Origin: Bordetella petrii
GTDB taxonomy: Bacteria; Pseudomonadota; Gammaproteobacteria; Burkholderiales; Burkholderiaceae_B
Direction: 5' to 3'
Length of the DNA stretch: 64,000 nt
Assembly: GCF_017356245.1 (NCBI RefSeq)
Contig: NZ_JAFMZZ010000001.1
Coordinates: forward strand, 157,073 to 221,072
Part shown: positions 27,015 to 34,711 of the stretch, in pieces
How the letters are laid out: each line of letters begins with the position of its first letter
Numbering within the stretch: position 1 is the first letter of the stretch
The notes under the pieces: model-generated
What the model was told of the DNA's origin: nothing
Databases searched by the model: none
What the model saw: only the letters and a program-made list of their open reading frames with translations
Translations under genes and position numbers: made by a program

Positions 27015-27620
27015 ATGCCGCTGACCGCCATAGGCATCAATTGCACGCTGAAAAGCTCGCCCGCCTCGTCGTCCTGCGACAAGCTGCTGGACCAGGTCGC
27101 CGCGGAACTGCAGCGCCTGGACATTGCCTGCGAACGGGTACGGGCCGTGGACCACGCCATTGCCCCGGGCGTGACCTCGGACGAGGGCCCCGGCGACGCC
27201 TGGCCCGAACTGCGCCGCCGCATTCTGGCGGCCGACATTCTGATCCTGGGCACGCCGATCTGGCTGGGCCATCCGTCCAGCGTGTGCCAGCGGGTGCTGG
27301 AACGCATGGACGCCTTTCTGGGGGAACTGGACGATGGCGGGCGCATGGCGCCCTATGGCCGCGTGGCCGGCGTCGCGGTGGTCGGCAATGAAGACGGCGC
27401 CCACCACGTCAGCGCCGAATTGTTCCAGGCCCTGAACGACGTGGGCTTCACGCTGCCCGCCGGCGCGGTGACCTACTGGGTGGGCGAGGCCATGCACAAG
27501 ACCGACTTCCAGGACCTGCCCGCCACGCCCGAGAAAACCGCCCAGGCCACGCGCGAACTGGCCCTGAACTGCGCGCATATGGCGCAGCTGCTGAAGGCGT
27601 CGCCCTACCCGCCGCGCTGA
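27015..27620 (+). CDS. flavodoxin-fold NAD(P)H oxidoreductase
   Basis: The 201-residue protein has the flavodoxin-like/NADPH-dependent FMN reductase fold. AIGINCTLKSSPASSSCDKLL (residues 5-25) is the FMN-phosphate loop. ADILILGTPIWLGHPSSVCQRVLERMDAF is the characteristic flavin-contacting segment, and GVAVVGNEDGAHHVSAELFQALNDVGF follows. AGGAG sits close upstream of the ATG. It is divergent from the giant autotransporter with about 260 bp between. Its 3' end overlaps a ketopantoate reductase relic on the other strand. The electron acceptor is not identifiable. Confidence 0.88.
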   Translation: MPLTAIGINCTLKSSPASSSCDKLLDQVAAELQRLDIACERVRAVDHAIAPGVTSDEGPGDAWPELRRRILAADILILGTPIWLGHPSSVCQRVLERMDAFLGELDDGGRMAPYGRVAGVAVVGNEDGAHHVSAELFQALNDVGFTLPAGAVTYWVGEAMHKTDFQDLPATPEKTAQATRELALNCAHMAQLLKASPYPPR

Positions 27621-27796
27621 GCCGCCGCCGACTCTTTGGCGCGGATCAGCGCCACCACCACATCGTTGACGGGCGTGGGCACGCCCTGCTCTTTGCCCAG
27701 CCGGACGATGGCGCCGTTGATGGCGTCGACCTCGCAGCGCCGCCCGGCCTGCAGGTCGAGCAGCATCGACGGCCGACCTGCCTTGACGCGGCATTC
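27605..27796 (-). pseudogene. 3' relic of 2-dehydropantoate 2-reductase (panE/apbA-type)
   Basis: An open minus-strand frame of about 60 codons with no start, ending at TAG 27605, encodes VKAGRPSMLLDLQAGRRCEV then DAINGAIVRLGKEQGVPTPV. This is the C-terminal active-site region of ketopantoate reductases (SMxxDxxxGRxxEVDAINGAIVRLG...VPTPVN). The roughly 240 residues before it, including the NADPH-binding domain, are absent: a TAA interrupts the frame and an Rrf2 promoter and gene occupy the space. Its end overlaps the flavodoxin-fold gene by 16 bp. It looks like a deletion remnant left when the Rrf2/MFS pair arrived. Confidence 0.85.
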
Positions 27797-27797
27797 T

Positions 27798-27817
27798 TAA
27801 TCTGGATATTATTTATC
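27798..27817 (+). promoter_or_regulatory. candidate Rrf2 operator 1 (TAATCTGGAT-N6-TATC)
   Basis: TAATCTGGAT-ATTATT-TATC lies 24 bp before the Rrf2-family gene start, in an AT-rich promoter region. The same motif with the same 6-bp gap recurs at 28362-28381 at the start of the MFS gene. Confidence 0.6.
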
Positions 27818-27840
27818 TTAATTAAAGACCGGACCTGTCC

Positions 27841-28323
27841 ATGAAAATGAGCGAAGGGGTCGAATGGGCCCTGCACTGCTGCCTGACCCTGGCCTGGCTG
27901 GGCAAAGACGGCGGGTCGGTGCCCACCGCCCGCCTGGCCGCGGCTTTCGAACTGCCCCCGGCGTACCTGAACAAGTGCCTGCAGTTGCTGGTGAAGGCCG
28001 GCATCCTGGTGTCCACCGCGGGCGTCAAGGGCGGCTTCAGGCTGGCCCGCGCGCCGGCGCGCATCACTTTGCTGGATGTGGTGACGGCCATCGAAGGCCC
28101 TGACAGCGTCTTCCGCTGCGCCGAGATCCGCCAGCGCGGCGCGGGCGCCGCCGCTGCGCCCAGGGAATTCGCGCGCCCCTGCGGCATCGCCGTGGCCATG
28201 CGCCGCGCCGAAGCCGCCTGGCGCCGCGAACTGGCGGCCCAGACCGTGGCCGACCTGCTGGACGCCGCCCCGCCCTCGGCGTCGGAACGCCTGCGCTGCT
28301 GGCAATTGGCGCAAGCCCGCTGA
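27841..28323 (+). CDS. Rrf2-family transcriptional regulator
   Basis: A 160-residue Rrf2-type winged-helix regulator. MSEGVEWALHCCLTLAWLG starts the fold; VPTARLAAAFELPPAYLNKCLQLLVKAGILVSTAGVKGGFRLAR (27-70) is the DNA-binding core with the GVKGGF wing. Two cysteines follow (Cys93, Cys114), one fewer than the three of iron-sulfur Rrf2 proteins such as IscR and NsrR, so a redox or ligand sensor without a full cluster is possible. It is 46 bp upstream of the MFS gene on the same strand. A shared motif before both genes suggests it controls itself and the exporter. Confidence 0.92.
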   Translation: MKMSEGVEWALHCCLTLAWLGKDGGSVPTARLAAAFELPPAYLNKCLQLLVKAGILVSTAGVKGGFRLARAPARITLLDVVTAIEGPDSVFRCAEIRQRGAGAAAAPREFARPCGIAVAMRRAEAAWRRELAAQTVADLLDAAPPSASERLRCWQLAQAR

Positions 28324-28361
28324 CCCCATCCGCCGGCCCTGGCCGGAGTCTTTGACGGAGA

Positions 28362-28381
28362 TAATCTGGATGTTTCTTATC
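28362..28381 (+). promoter_or_regulatory. candidate Rrf2 operator 2, overlapping the MFS start
   Basis: TAATCTGGAT-GTTTCT-TATC matches operator 1 in sequence and spacing; the MFS ATG (28370) lies inside it. A bound regulator here would block transcription or early elongation into the MFS gene. Confidence 0.55.
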
Positions 28382-29572
28382 CAAAATACGCAAGCCCCCG
28401 CGGCGCGCGCCGGCGCGGCGTCCGGGCTGGGCCTGGGCGCCATCCTGGTGCTGGCGCTGGGCACGTTCGCGGTGGGCACCGATGCTTTCATCGTGGCCGC
28501 CTTCCTGCCCATGATGGCCGCCGACCTGGGGGTGACGCCGGCCGTGGCCGGCCATTCGGTCACGGCCTTCGCCCTGGCCTATGCGATCCTGGCGCCGCTG
28601 ATCGCCACGCTGACCACCCGCGTGCCCCGGCGCACGCTGCTTTGCACGGCCCTGGCGCTGCTCGGCGTGGCCAACATCGGCTCGGCCCTGGCCATGTCGA
28701 TGCCCTGGCTGATCGCCTCGCGCATCGCGGCCGCCGCCACCGCCGCCGCCTACACCCCCAACGCGGGCGCGGTAGCCGCCGCGCTGGTGCGGCCCGATTT
28801 CCGGGCCCGGGCGCTGGCCATCGTGATCGGCGGGCTGACCGTGGCCACCGCGCTGGGCGTGCCGCTGGGACGCGTGGCCAGCACGATGCTGAGCTGGCGC
28901 GCCGCGCTGTGGGCGGTGGGCGGCGTGGCGCTGCTGGCGGCCATTGGCGTGCGCGCCAGCCTGCCGCGCCTGGGCAGCGCGCCCGCCACGTCGCTGGCCG
29001 AACGCCTGCAGGTGCTGGCCCGGCCGGCCGTCCTGAAGGTGCTGCCCCTGACCGTACTGGGCATGGCGGCCGCCTACGTGCCTTATGCCTATACCGTGCA
29101 GGTGCTGCGGGCGCTGGGCACGCCCGAAGGCGCGGTCACCGGCATGCTGCTGGGCTACGGCCTGGGCGCGATGGCGGGCAACTATGTATCGGGCGCGGGC
29201 ACCGACCGGCATGGCGCGCGGCGCGTGCTGCTGGCGGCCTACCTGGCCATGGCCGCGGCGCTGGGCGGGCTGGCCTGGCTGGCCGCGGCCGCGCAGCCCA
29301 TGCCGCTGGCGGTGGCGGCATTGATGGCATTGTGGGGCGCCAGCAGCTGGGCGCAGAGCCCGCCGCAACAGCACCGCCTGATCAGCGGCGCGCCGCAGCA
29401 CGGGGCGCTGGTGGTGGCGTTGAATGCATCGGCCATCTACTTCGGCATTGCGCTGGGCACGGCTATCGGCGGCTGCCTTGTCGACATCGGCGCGGCGGCG
29501 GTGCTGGTGTGCGGCCTGGCGCTGGCGCTGGCGTCGTGGGCCTATGCGCTGGCCACGTGCCGCGGGCGCTGA
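28370..29572 (+). CDS. MFS transporter (drug/sugar exporter type)
   Basis: A 400-residue inner-membrane major facilitator with about 12 hydrophobic segments. LVLALGTFAVGTDAFIVAAFLPMMAADLGVTPAVAGHSVTAFALAYA is the start of the AraJ/NepI/drug-efflux branch (DHA1). The loop after helix 2 has TTRVPRRTLL in place of the usual GRR signature. A TTG at 28352 is in frame, but the ATG at 28370 has GGAG nine bases upstream. It pairs with the Rrf2 gene. The substrate is unknown; it is probably a toxic compound sensed by the regulator. Confidence 0.9.
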   Translation: MFLIQNTQAPAARAGAASGLGLGAILVLALGTFAVGTDAFIVAAFLPMMAADLGVTPAVAGHSVTAFALAYAILAPLIATLTTRVPRRTLLCTALALLGVANIGSALAMSMPWLIASRIAAAATAAAYTPNAGAVAAALVRPDFRARALAIVIGGLTVATALGVPLGRVASTMLSWRAALWAVGGVALLAAIGVRASLPRLGSAPATSLAERLQVLARPAVLKVLPLTVLGMAAAYVPYAYTVQVLRALGTPEGAVTGMLLGYGLGAMAGNYVSGAGTDRHGARRVLLAAYLAMAAALGGLAWLAAAAQPMPLAVAALMALWGASSWAQSPPQQHRLISGAPQHGALVVALNASAIYFGIALGTAIGGCLVDIGAAAVLVCGLALALASWAYALATCRGR

Positions 29573-29681
29573 TTGCGCGGCCACAACGCGGCCGGCGCGC
29601 AGGCTCGACGCGCACGCTGAATTGGGGCATGCTGGAATGCGCCCCGCGCAAGCCGCGCGCTGTCTCATTGCTCAACACCCC

Positions 29682-30464
29682 ATGACCGACTCGCCCGCCT
29701 ACCCCACCGCCACATCGATCGACGACTTCCGCCGCAATCTCGCGCAGGTGCGCGAACACATCGCCGCCGCCTGCCGCCGCGCCGGCCGCGACCCCGCCGC
29801 CGTCCGCCTGCTGCCGGTCAGCAAAACCGTCGACGCGGCCCGCATCCGGCTGGCCTATGCGGCCGGCTGCCGCGAGCTGGGCGAAAACAAAGTGCAAGAG
29901 GCGCACGCCAAATGGGAAGCCATGGCCGACCTGCCCGACCTGCGCTGGGCGGTCATCGGCCACCTGCAGACCAACAAAGCCAAGCTGGTGGCGCGGTTCG
30001 CCAGCGAATTCCAGGCACTGGACAGCCTGCGCGTGGCCGAGGCCCTCGACCGCCGCCTGCAGGCCGAAGGCCGCGCGCTCGATGTATTCGTGCAAATCAA
30101 CACGTCCAACGAAGCCAGCAAATTCGGCCTGCCGCCCGACCAGGCGGCCGGCTTCGTGCGCGAGCTGCCGGCCTTTGCCAGCCTGCGCGTGCGCGGCCTG
30201 ATGACCTTGGCGCTGTTCTCGCCCGACCCGGCCCTGGTGCGGCCCTGCTTCGTGCGGCTGCGCGAACTGCGCGACCGCCTGCGCCAGGATGCGCCGGCCG
30301 GCATCGCGCTCGACGAGCTTTCCATGGGCATGTCGGGCGACTACGCCCTGGCCATCGAAGAAGGCGCCACCACGGTGCGCGTGGGCCAGGCCATCTTCGG
30401 GGCGCGCGCCCTGCCCGACAGCCACTACTGGCCCGGCCTGGCGGCATCCGGCCCGCAATCATGA
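29682..30464 (+). CDS. yggS: YggS/PLPBP-family PLP homeostasis protein
   Basis: A 260-residue cytosolic PLP-binding protein with an alanine-racemase-like barrel but no racemase domain; the family manages free pyridoxal phosphate. The PLP lysine is Lys48 in LLPVSKTV; GENKVQEA, HLQTNKAK, VQINTSNEASKFG and the phosphate-site MGMSGDYALAIEEGATTVRVGQAIFG follow in order. ATG 29682 gives the family N-terminus. Its stop overlaps the pdxY start by 4 bp (ATGA), a functional pairing since both act on vitamin B6. Confidence 0.95.
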   Translation: MTDSPAYPTATSIDDFRRNLAQVREHIAAACRRAGRDPAAVRLLPVSKTVDAARIRLAYAAGCRELGENKVQEAHAKWEAMADLPDLRWAVIGHLQTNKAKLVARFASEFQALDSLRVAEALDRRLQAEGRALDVFVQINTSNEASKFGLPPDQAAGFVRELPAFASLRVRGLMTLALFSPDPALVRPCFVRLRELRDRLRQDAPAGIALDELSMGMSGDYALAIEEGATTVRVGQAIFGARALPDSHYWPGLAASGPQS

Positions 30465-31300
30465 ACGCCCCGAGCGCGCCGCGGCCGCTGCCCATCGACG
30501 TCATCTCGATCCAGTCGCAAGTGGTGTACGGGCACGTGGGCAACAACGCCGCCATGCCCACGCTGCGGGCCATGGGGCTGCGGGCGGCCGCGGTGCCCAC
30601 GGTGCTGCTCAGCAACACGCCGCACTACCCCAGCCTGCACGGCGGCGCCATTCCGGCCGACTGGTTTGCCGGCTACCTGCGCGACCTGGTCGCGCGCGGT
30701 GTCGTGGCGCGCGCCCGCGCCATACTGGTGGGCTTCCTGGCCGACCCCAACCAGGCCGCCCTGCTGGGCGAATGGCTGGACCAGGCCCTGGCCGCCAACC
30801 CGGCCCTGCGCATCCACGTCGACCCGGTCATCGGCGATTTCGACCACGGCGTCTATACCGACCCGCGCCTGACCCAGGCCTGGCGCACCCAGCTGCTGCC
30901 GCGCGCGCATGGCCTGACGCCCAACCACTTCGAGCTCGAACAACTGGCCGGCGCCACGCTGCACACGCTGCAGGCCACCCACGATGCCGCCGCGCGGCTG
31001 CTGGGCGGCGGCACCGAGTGGGTGGTGGTCACCAGCGCGGCGCCGCAAAGCTGGCCGGCCGGCCAGATGCACGTGGCCGTGGTCACGCGCGCCCAGCAGC
31101 GCGTCATCAGCCACCCGGTCGTGCCATGCGCGACCAAGGGCGTCGGCGACCTGTTCGCCGCGCGCCTGGCCGGCCACCTGCTGGCGGGCGCCCCGCTCGA
31201 AAACGCCGTCGAGCAGGCCTGCCGCCACGTAGTGGCCATCCTGCGCGAGACTGCGCGGCTGGGCTGGGAAGAACTGGCCCTGCCGCCGGCGCCCGCATGA
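30461..31300 (+). CDS. pdxY: pyridoxal kinase PdxY
   Basis: The 279-residue ribokinase-fold enzyme phosphorylates pyridoxal in the B6 salvage pathway. IDVISIQSQVVYGHVGNNAAMPTLRAMG (residues 12-39) is the substrate-binding start of pyridoxal kinases; HVDPVIGDFDHGVYT and LTPNHFELEQLAG follow; CATKGVGDLFAARLAGHLL near 222-240 supplies the anion hole and catalytic Asp (GxGD). It overlaps yggS and the downstream aminoglycoside-phosphotransferase-like gene by 4 bp each, so the three are one transcript with coupled translation. Confidence 0.95.
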   Translation: MNAPSAPRPLPIDVISIQSQVVYGHVGNNAAMPTLRAMGLRAAAVPTVLLSNTPHYPSLHGGAIPADWFAGYLRDLVARGVVARARAILVGFLADPNQAALLGEWLDQALAANPALRIHVDPVIGDFDHGVYTDPRLTQAWRTQLLPRAHGLTPNHFELEQLAGATLHTLQATHDAAARLLGGGTEWVVVTSAAPQSWPAGQMHVAVVTRAQQRVISHPVVPCATKGVGDLFAARLAGHLLAGAPLENAVEQACRHVVAILRETARLGWEELALPPAPA

Positions 31301-32100
31301 CGGCGCGGGCAACGGATGGCCCGGCTGGCGGCATGCCTGCGGCCTGGCGGGCCCGCGTGGCGGGTTATGGCTGGACGCGCCAGGAAATCGGCCGGTCCGA
31401 TGCCTCGGTATTCCGGCTGGCGGCACCGGGCCGGCCAGCCTTGTTCGTCAAGACCGAACCGCTCTGCGGCGGGCCGGCCGAGCTGCCCGGCGAAGCGCAG
31501 CGGCTGCGCTGGCTGGCCGCGCAGGGGCAGCCGTGCCCGCGGGTGCTGGAACTGGCCACGGCGCACGACTGCCATTGGCTGTTGATGACGGCCGTGCCAG
31601 GCCGCGACCTGGCTTGCTCGCCCGGGCTGCCGCCGGCGCGCATCATCGAACTTGCCGCCGCGGCATTGCGCGCACTTCATGGCCTGGATGCCGCCGTTTG
31701 CCCTTTCGACCACCGCGCCGCGCAACGCATCGGGCATGCGCGGCGGCGCATGCTGGCGGGCCTGGTGGACGAAGACGATTTCGATGACGAACGCTCGGGC
31801 CAAAGCGCTGCGCAGGTGTTCGCCACTCTGCAGCGCCAGCAGCCGCGGCACGAAGACCTGGTAGTCACCCACGGCGACGCGTGCCTGCCCAACCTGTTGG
31901 CCGACGATGGCCGCTTTGCCGGCTTTGTCGATTGCGGACGGCTGGGCGTGGCCGACCGCCACCAAGACCTGGCCCTGGCGGCCCGCAGCATTCAGTACAA
32001 CCTGGGCACCGGCTGGGGGCAGGCATTTCTCGACGCCTATGGCGGCCTCATCGATCCAGCCCGGCTGGCGTTCTACCGCCTGCTCGACGAATTCTTCTGA
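31297..32100 (+). CDS. APH(3')-II-like aminoglycoside phosphotransferase
   Basis: A 267-residue kinase very close in length and motif order to APH(3')-II (264 residues), enzymes that phosphorylate kanamycin/neomycin-type drugs. Landmarks are the ATP lysine in LFVKTE (Lys52), Asp/Asn of the catalytic loop in VTHGDACLPNLL (Asp194, Asn199), the metal Asp in GFVDCGRLGVADRHQDLALA (Asp212), and the C-terminus FYRLLDEFF, identical to what I recall for APH(3')-IIa. It starts inside the pdxY stop (ATGA) and uses the same GC-rich codons as its neighbours, so it looks resident rather than newly acquired. The physiological substrate may be something other than a drug. A REP-like repeat follows. Confidence 0.9.
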   Translation: MTARATDGPAGGMPAAWRARVAGYGWTRQEIGRSDASVFRLAAPGRPALFVKTEPLCGGPAELPGEAQRLRWLAAQGQPCPRVLELATAHDCHWLLMTAVPGRDLACSPGLPPARIIELAAAALRALHGLDAAVCPFDHRAAQRIGHARRRMLAGLVDEDDFDDERSGQSAAQVFATLQRQQPRHEDLVVTHGDACLPNLLADDGRFAGFVDCGRLGVADRHQDLALAARSIQYNLGTGWGQAFLDAYGGLIDPARLAFYRLLDEFF

Positions 32101-32194
32101 AGCGCTGCGCGCTTGAACAGGCATCCGGCTCCCGCCAGGGCGCCAGGCGCCCATGGCACTGCCTTAGAAAGACGGCGTTTTGCCTGGGTATTGC

Positions 32195-32230
32195 CCAGGT
32201 GTCAGGCTCCGCCAGGTGCCTGACACCTGG
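32195..32230. repeat. single REP-like palindrome
   Basis: CCAGGTGTCAGGC-TCCGCCAGGT-GCCTGACACCTGG is a near-perfect hairpin between convergent genes (APH-like on +, LysR on -), 13 bp from the LysR stop. It is one copy of the unit that builds the composite elements at 15.9 and 17.6 kb. A degenerate relative may lie at 32120-32152. Confidence 0.9.
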
Positions 32231-32243
32231 TTCTAGCGCGGCA

Positions 32244-33146
32244 TCATGCCCGCACGGCCCTGGCCCGGGATACTTTCAGGAACGAGGCCAGGGCCGGATT
32301 GTCGTCGCCCCGGCGCCATGCCACCGAGATTTCCTGGCCCAGGAAGCGGCTGCGGTCGGCCAGCGGCAGGTATTGCACCTTGGGATGCATGAGCGATGCC
32401 AGGTTGCTGGGCACCAGGGCCACCGACAGGCCGGCCGCCACCAGGCAGATGACGCCGCCCACCTGCGAGCATTCCTGCTCGATGTCCGGATAGAAGCCGG
32501 CTTCGGTGCAGGCTGAAATCAGCTGCGCGTGCGCCGCCGGCACTTTCTCGCGCGAGAAGGCCACGAACGATTCGCCGGCCAGCTGCTTCAGCGCGATGCT
32601 GCGCTTGCCCGCCAGGGCATGCGACTTGGGCAGCGCCACCATCAGCCGGTCGCGCTTGTACAGGTGGGTCTCGATCGGCGCGGCCTCTTGCGGCAAAGGG
32701 GTGCGCAGCAGGCCCAGGTCCAGGCCGCGGCCCTTGAGCTGCTCGAGCTGGTCTTTGGTGGTCATCTCGACCACGCGCAGCCGCACTTGCGGATAGCGGC
32801 GCCGGAAATGGCCGATGAGCTCGGGCATGAAACCGTAGCCGACACTGCCGATGAAACCCAGCGACAGCTGGCCGGTTTCGCCATTGCAGGCGTGCTGCGT
32901 GCGCTCGATGGCCACGCGCTCGTACTTCAGCCACTGATAAGCCTCTTCGAGGAAGATCCGGCCGGCGGGCGTGAGCGACACCGTGCGCTTGTTGCGCAGG
33001 AACAGCGGCGTGCCCACATGCGCTTCGAGCTTCTGGATGGCCTGGCTGAGCGGCGACTGCGCGATGCCCACGCGGGCCGCCGCGCGGCCGTAATGCAGTT
33101 CTTCGGCAACCGCGATGAATTGCCTGAGCAGGCGGCTGTTCAGCAT
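32244..33146 (-). CDS. LysR-family transcriptional regulator
   Basis: A 300-residue LysR-type regulator of the BenM/CatM/CbbR-like branch. The winged helix is LLRQFIAVAEELHYGRAAARVGIAQSPLSQAIQKLEAHVGTPLFLRNKRTVSLTPAG (residues 5-61); the effector domain has LSLGFIGSVGYGFMPELI and VALVPSNLASL. It is divergent from the CoA-transferase/Bug pair at 33252 with 105 bp between, the usual regulator-target layout. The start at 33146 lacks a strong Shine-Dalgarno but matches the family N-terminus. Confidence 0.92.
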   Translation of the reverse strand: MLNSRLLRQFIAVAEELHYGRAAARVGIAQSPLSQAIQKLEAHVGTPLFLRNKRTVSLTPAGRIFLEEAYQWLKYERVAIERTQHACNGETGQLSLGFIGSVGYGFMPELIGHFRRRYPQVRLRVVEMTTKDQLEQLKGRGLDLGLLRTPLPQEAAPIETHLYKRDRLMVALPKSHALAGKRSIALKQLAGESFVAFSREKVPAAHAQLISACTEAGFYPDIEQECSQVGGVICLVAAGLSVALVPSNLASLMHPKVQYLPLADRSRFLGQEISVAWRRGDDNPALASFLKVSRARAVRA

Positions 33147-33251
33147 AAGACTTTTTTTATCTTACAGAGTGCCAAATTATATGTTGGACGCGGATTTTTG
33201 CCGAAGCTAGACTTTTTCTGCCGTTGAAATTGTCTGCTTTTGGAACCTTGC

Positions 33252-34685
33252 ATGGATCACTCATCTTCTCTGTCCGGGCAGGCCTGCCGGGCCATTAACG
33301 CCCTGCTCGGCGCGCAGTCGCCGTGGGACGAACCGGCCGGGCAGCGCCTGCGTTTTCATGGCGCCGCCCCGCAGTTTGATTCGCCGCACAAGCTGACGCT
33401 GGCCGCGGCCGGCGCCATCGGCGCCTACGCCCTGGCGACGGAACGCTGGTGGCAGCTGGCCACCGGCCAGCGCCAGCGCATCGCCATCGACTGGATGCAG
33501 GCGGCCAGCTCGCTGAACCCGGGCCACTTCCAGAAACAAAGCGGCTATGGGCTGCCGGCCCTGTCGCTGCTGACCGAACTGAAGGCCGATTTCTACCAGA
33601 CCGCCGACGGGCGCTGGTTCTTCCCCATCGGCTCGTATCCGCACCTGCGCGATGGCGTGCTGGATTTGCTGCAATGCCCCAACAATGCCTCGGCCCTGGG
33701 CGCGGCCATCGGCCGCTGGAACAGCCTGGAACTGGAAGAGGCCTTCGCCGCGCACAAGCTGCCGGGCGCATTCGCGCGCTCGCAGCAGGAATGGCTGGCG
33801 CATCCGCAAGGCCGGCACCTGGCCGGGCTGCCCGCCATCGATATCCGCAAGATCGGCGACAGCGAGCCCGAGCCGGCCCAGGCCGGGCTGCGCCCGCTGG
33901 ACCGCCTGCGTGTGCTGGACCTGGGCCATGTGATCGCCGGGCCGGTGGTAGCCCGCACACTGGCCGAGCATGGCGCGGACGTGCTGCGCATCACGCCGCC
34001 CATGCTGCAGGACCCTTTCCGCCAGACCATCGACACCAACATCGGCAAGCATTCGGCCTTCCTGGACCTGGACCGCGCCGTGGATGCGCAGCGCGCCCGC
34101 GAACTGATCGCCGGCGCCGACGTGGTGGTGCAGTCGTGGCGCCCCGGCAGCATGGCGCGGCGCGGCCTGGGCCCGCAGGACGCGGCGGCCATCCGCCCGG
34201 GTGTGGTGTACGTGTCGGTCACGGCCTACGGCGATGAAGGCCCATGGGCCGGCCGCGGCGGGTTCGAGCAGCTGGGCCAGACAGTCAGCGGCATTGCCGT
34301 GCGCGAAGGCGGCGCGGGCCGCCCCCGCGTGGTGCCCACCTACCTGCTCAATGATTACCTGACCGGCTACCTGGGCGCGGCCGGCGCCCTGCTGGCGCTG
34401 ATCCGGCGCGCCCGCGAAGGCGGCAGCTACCACGTCAGGGTGTCGCTGGCTCGCACCTCGATGTGGGTGCAGGACCTGGGCCTGGAAACCGCTTTCGATG
34501 CCGATCCGCAGCGCCCGCGCCGCCATTTCGCCGAAGGCCTGGACCCCGTGCTGGAAACCCGCCAGTCGGCCTACGGCCCGCTGGAACAATTGCCGCCGGT
34601 TGCGCAGTTTTCGCGCACCCCGGCCCGCTGGGACTTGCCGCCCGCCCCCAACGGCGCGCATCCGCCAGCCTGGCATTCTTGTTGA
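33252..34685 (+). CDS. CaiB/BaiF-type CoA-transferase, atypical domain order
   Basis: The 477-residue protein is a class III CoA-transferase relative. The canonical N-terminal motif (LDRLRVLDLGHVIAGPVVARTLAEHGADVLRI) appears only at about residues 216-247, followed by NIGKHSAFLDLD and ADVVVQSWRPGSMARRGLG in the normal order. The first 210 residues (GAIGAYALATERWWQLATGQ, IAIDWMQAASSLN) resemble the part usually found at the end, so the protein looks permuted or built from two half-domains. The TTG at 33240 is in frame, but ATG 33252 is preferred; both lack a strong Shine-Dalgarno. It is followed by a Bug gene and divergent from a LysR gene; the substrate is probably the Bug ligand. Confidence 0.85.
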   Translation: MDHSSSLSGQACRAINALLGAQSPWDEPAGQRLRFHGAAPQFDSPHKLTLAAAGAIGAYALATERWWQLATGQRQRIAIDWMQAASSLNPGHFQKQSGYGLPALSLLTELKADFYQTADGRWFFPIGSYPHLRDGVLDLLQCPNNASALGAAIGRWNSLELEEAFAAHKLPGAFARSQQEWLAHPQGRHLAGLPAIDIRKIGDSEPEPAQAGLRPLDRLRVLDLGHVIAGPVVARTLAEHGADVLRITPPMLQDPFRQTIDTNIGKHSAFLDLDRAVDAQRARELIAGADVVVQSWRPGSMARRGLGPQDAAAIRPGVVYVSVTAYGDEGPWAGRGGFEQLGQTVSGIAVREGGAGRPRVVPTYLLNDYLTGYLGAAGALLALIRRAREGGSYHVRVSLARTSMWVQDLGLETAFDADPQRPRRHFAEGLDPVLETRQSAYGPLEQLPPVAQFSRTPARWDLPPAPNGAHPPAWHSC

Positions 34686-34711
34686 TCGACGCCCCAGGAG
34701 GAGACCCCATC

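Noticed and set aside
32120..32152. Degenerate relative of the REP-like unit
   Set aside because: The match to the unit is partial and the flanking spacer does not resemble the composite linker; kept only as a remark.
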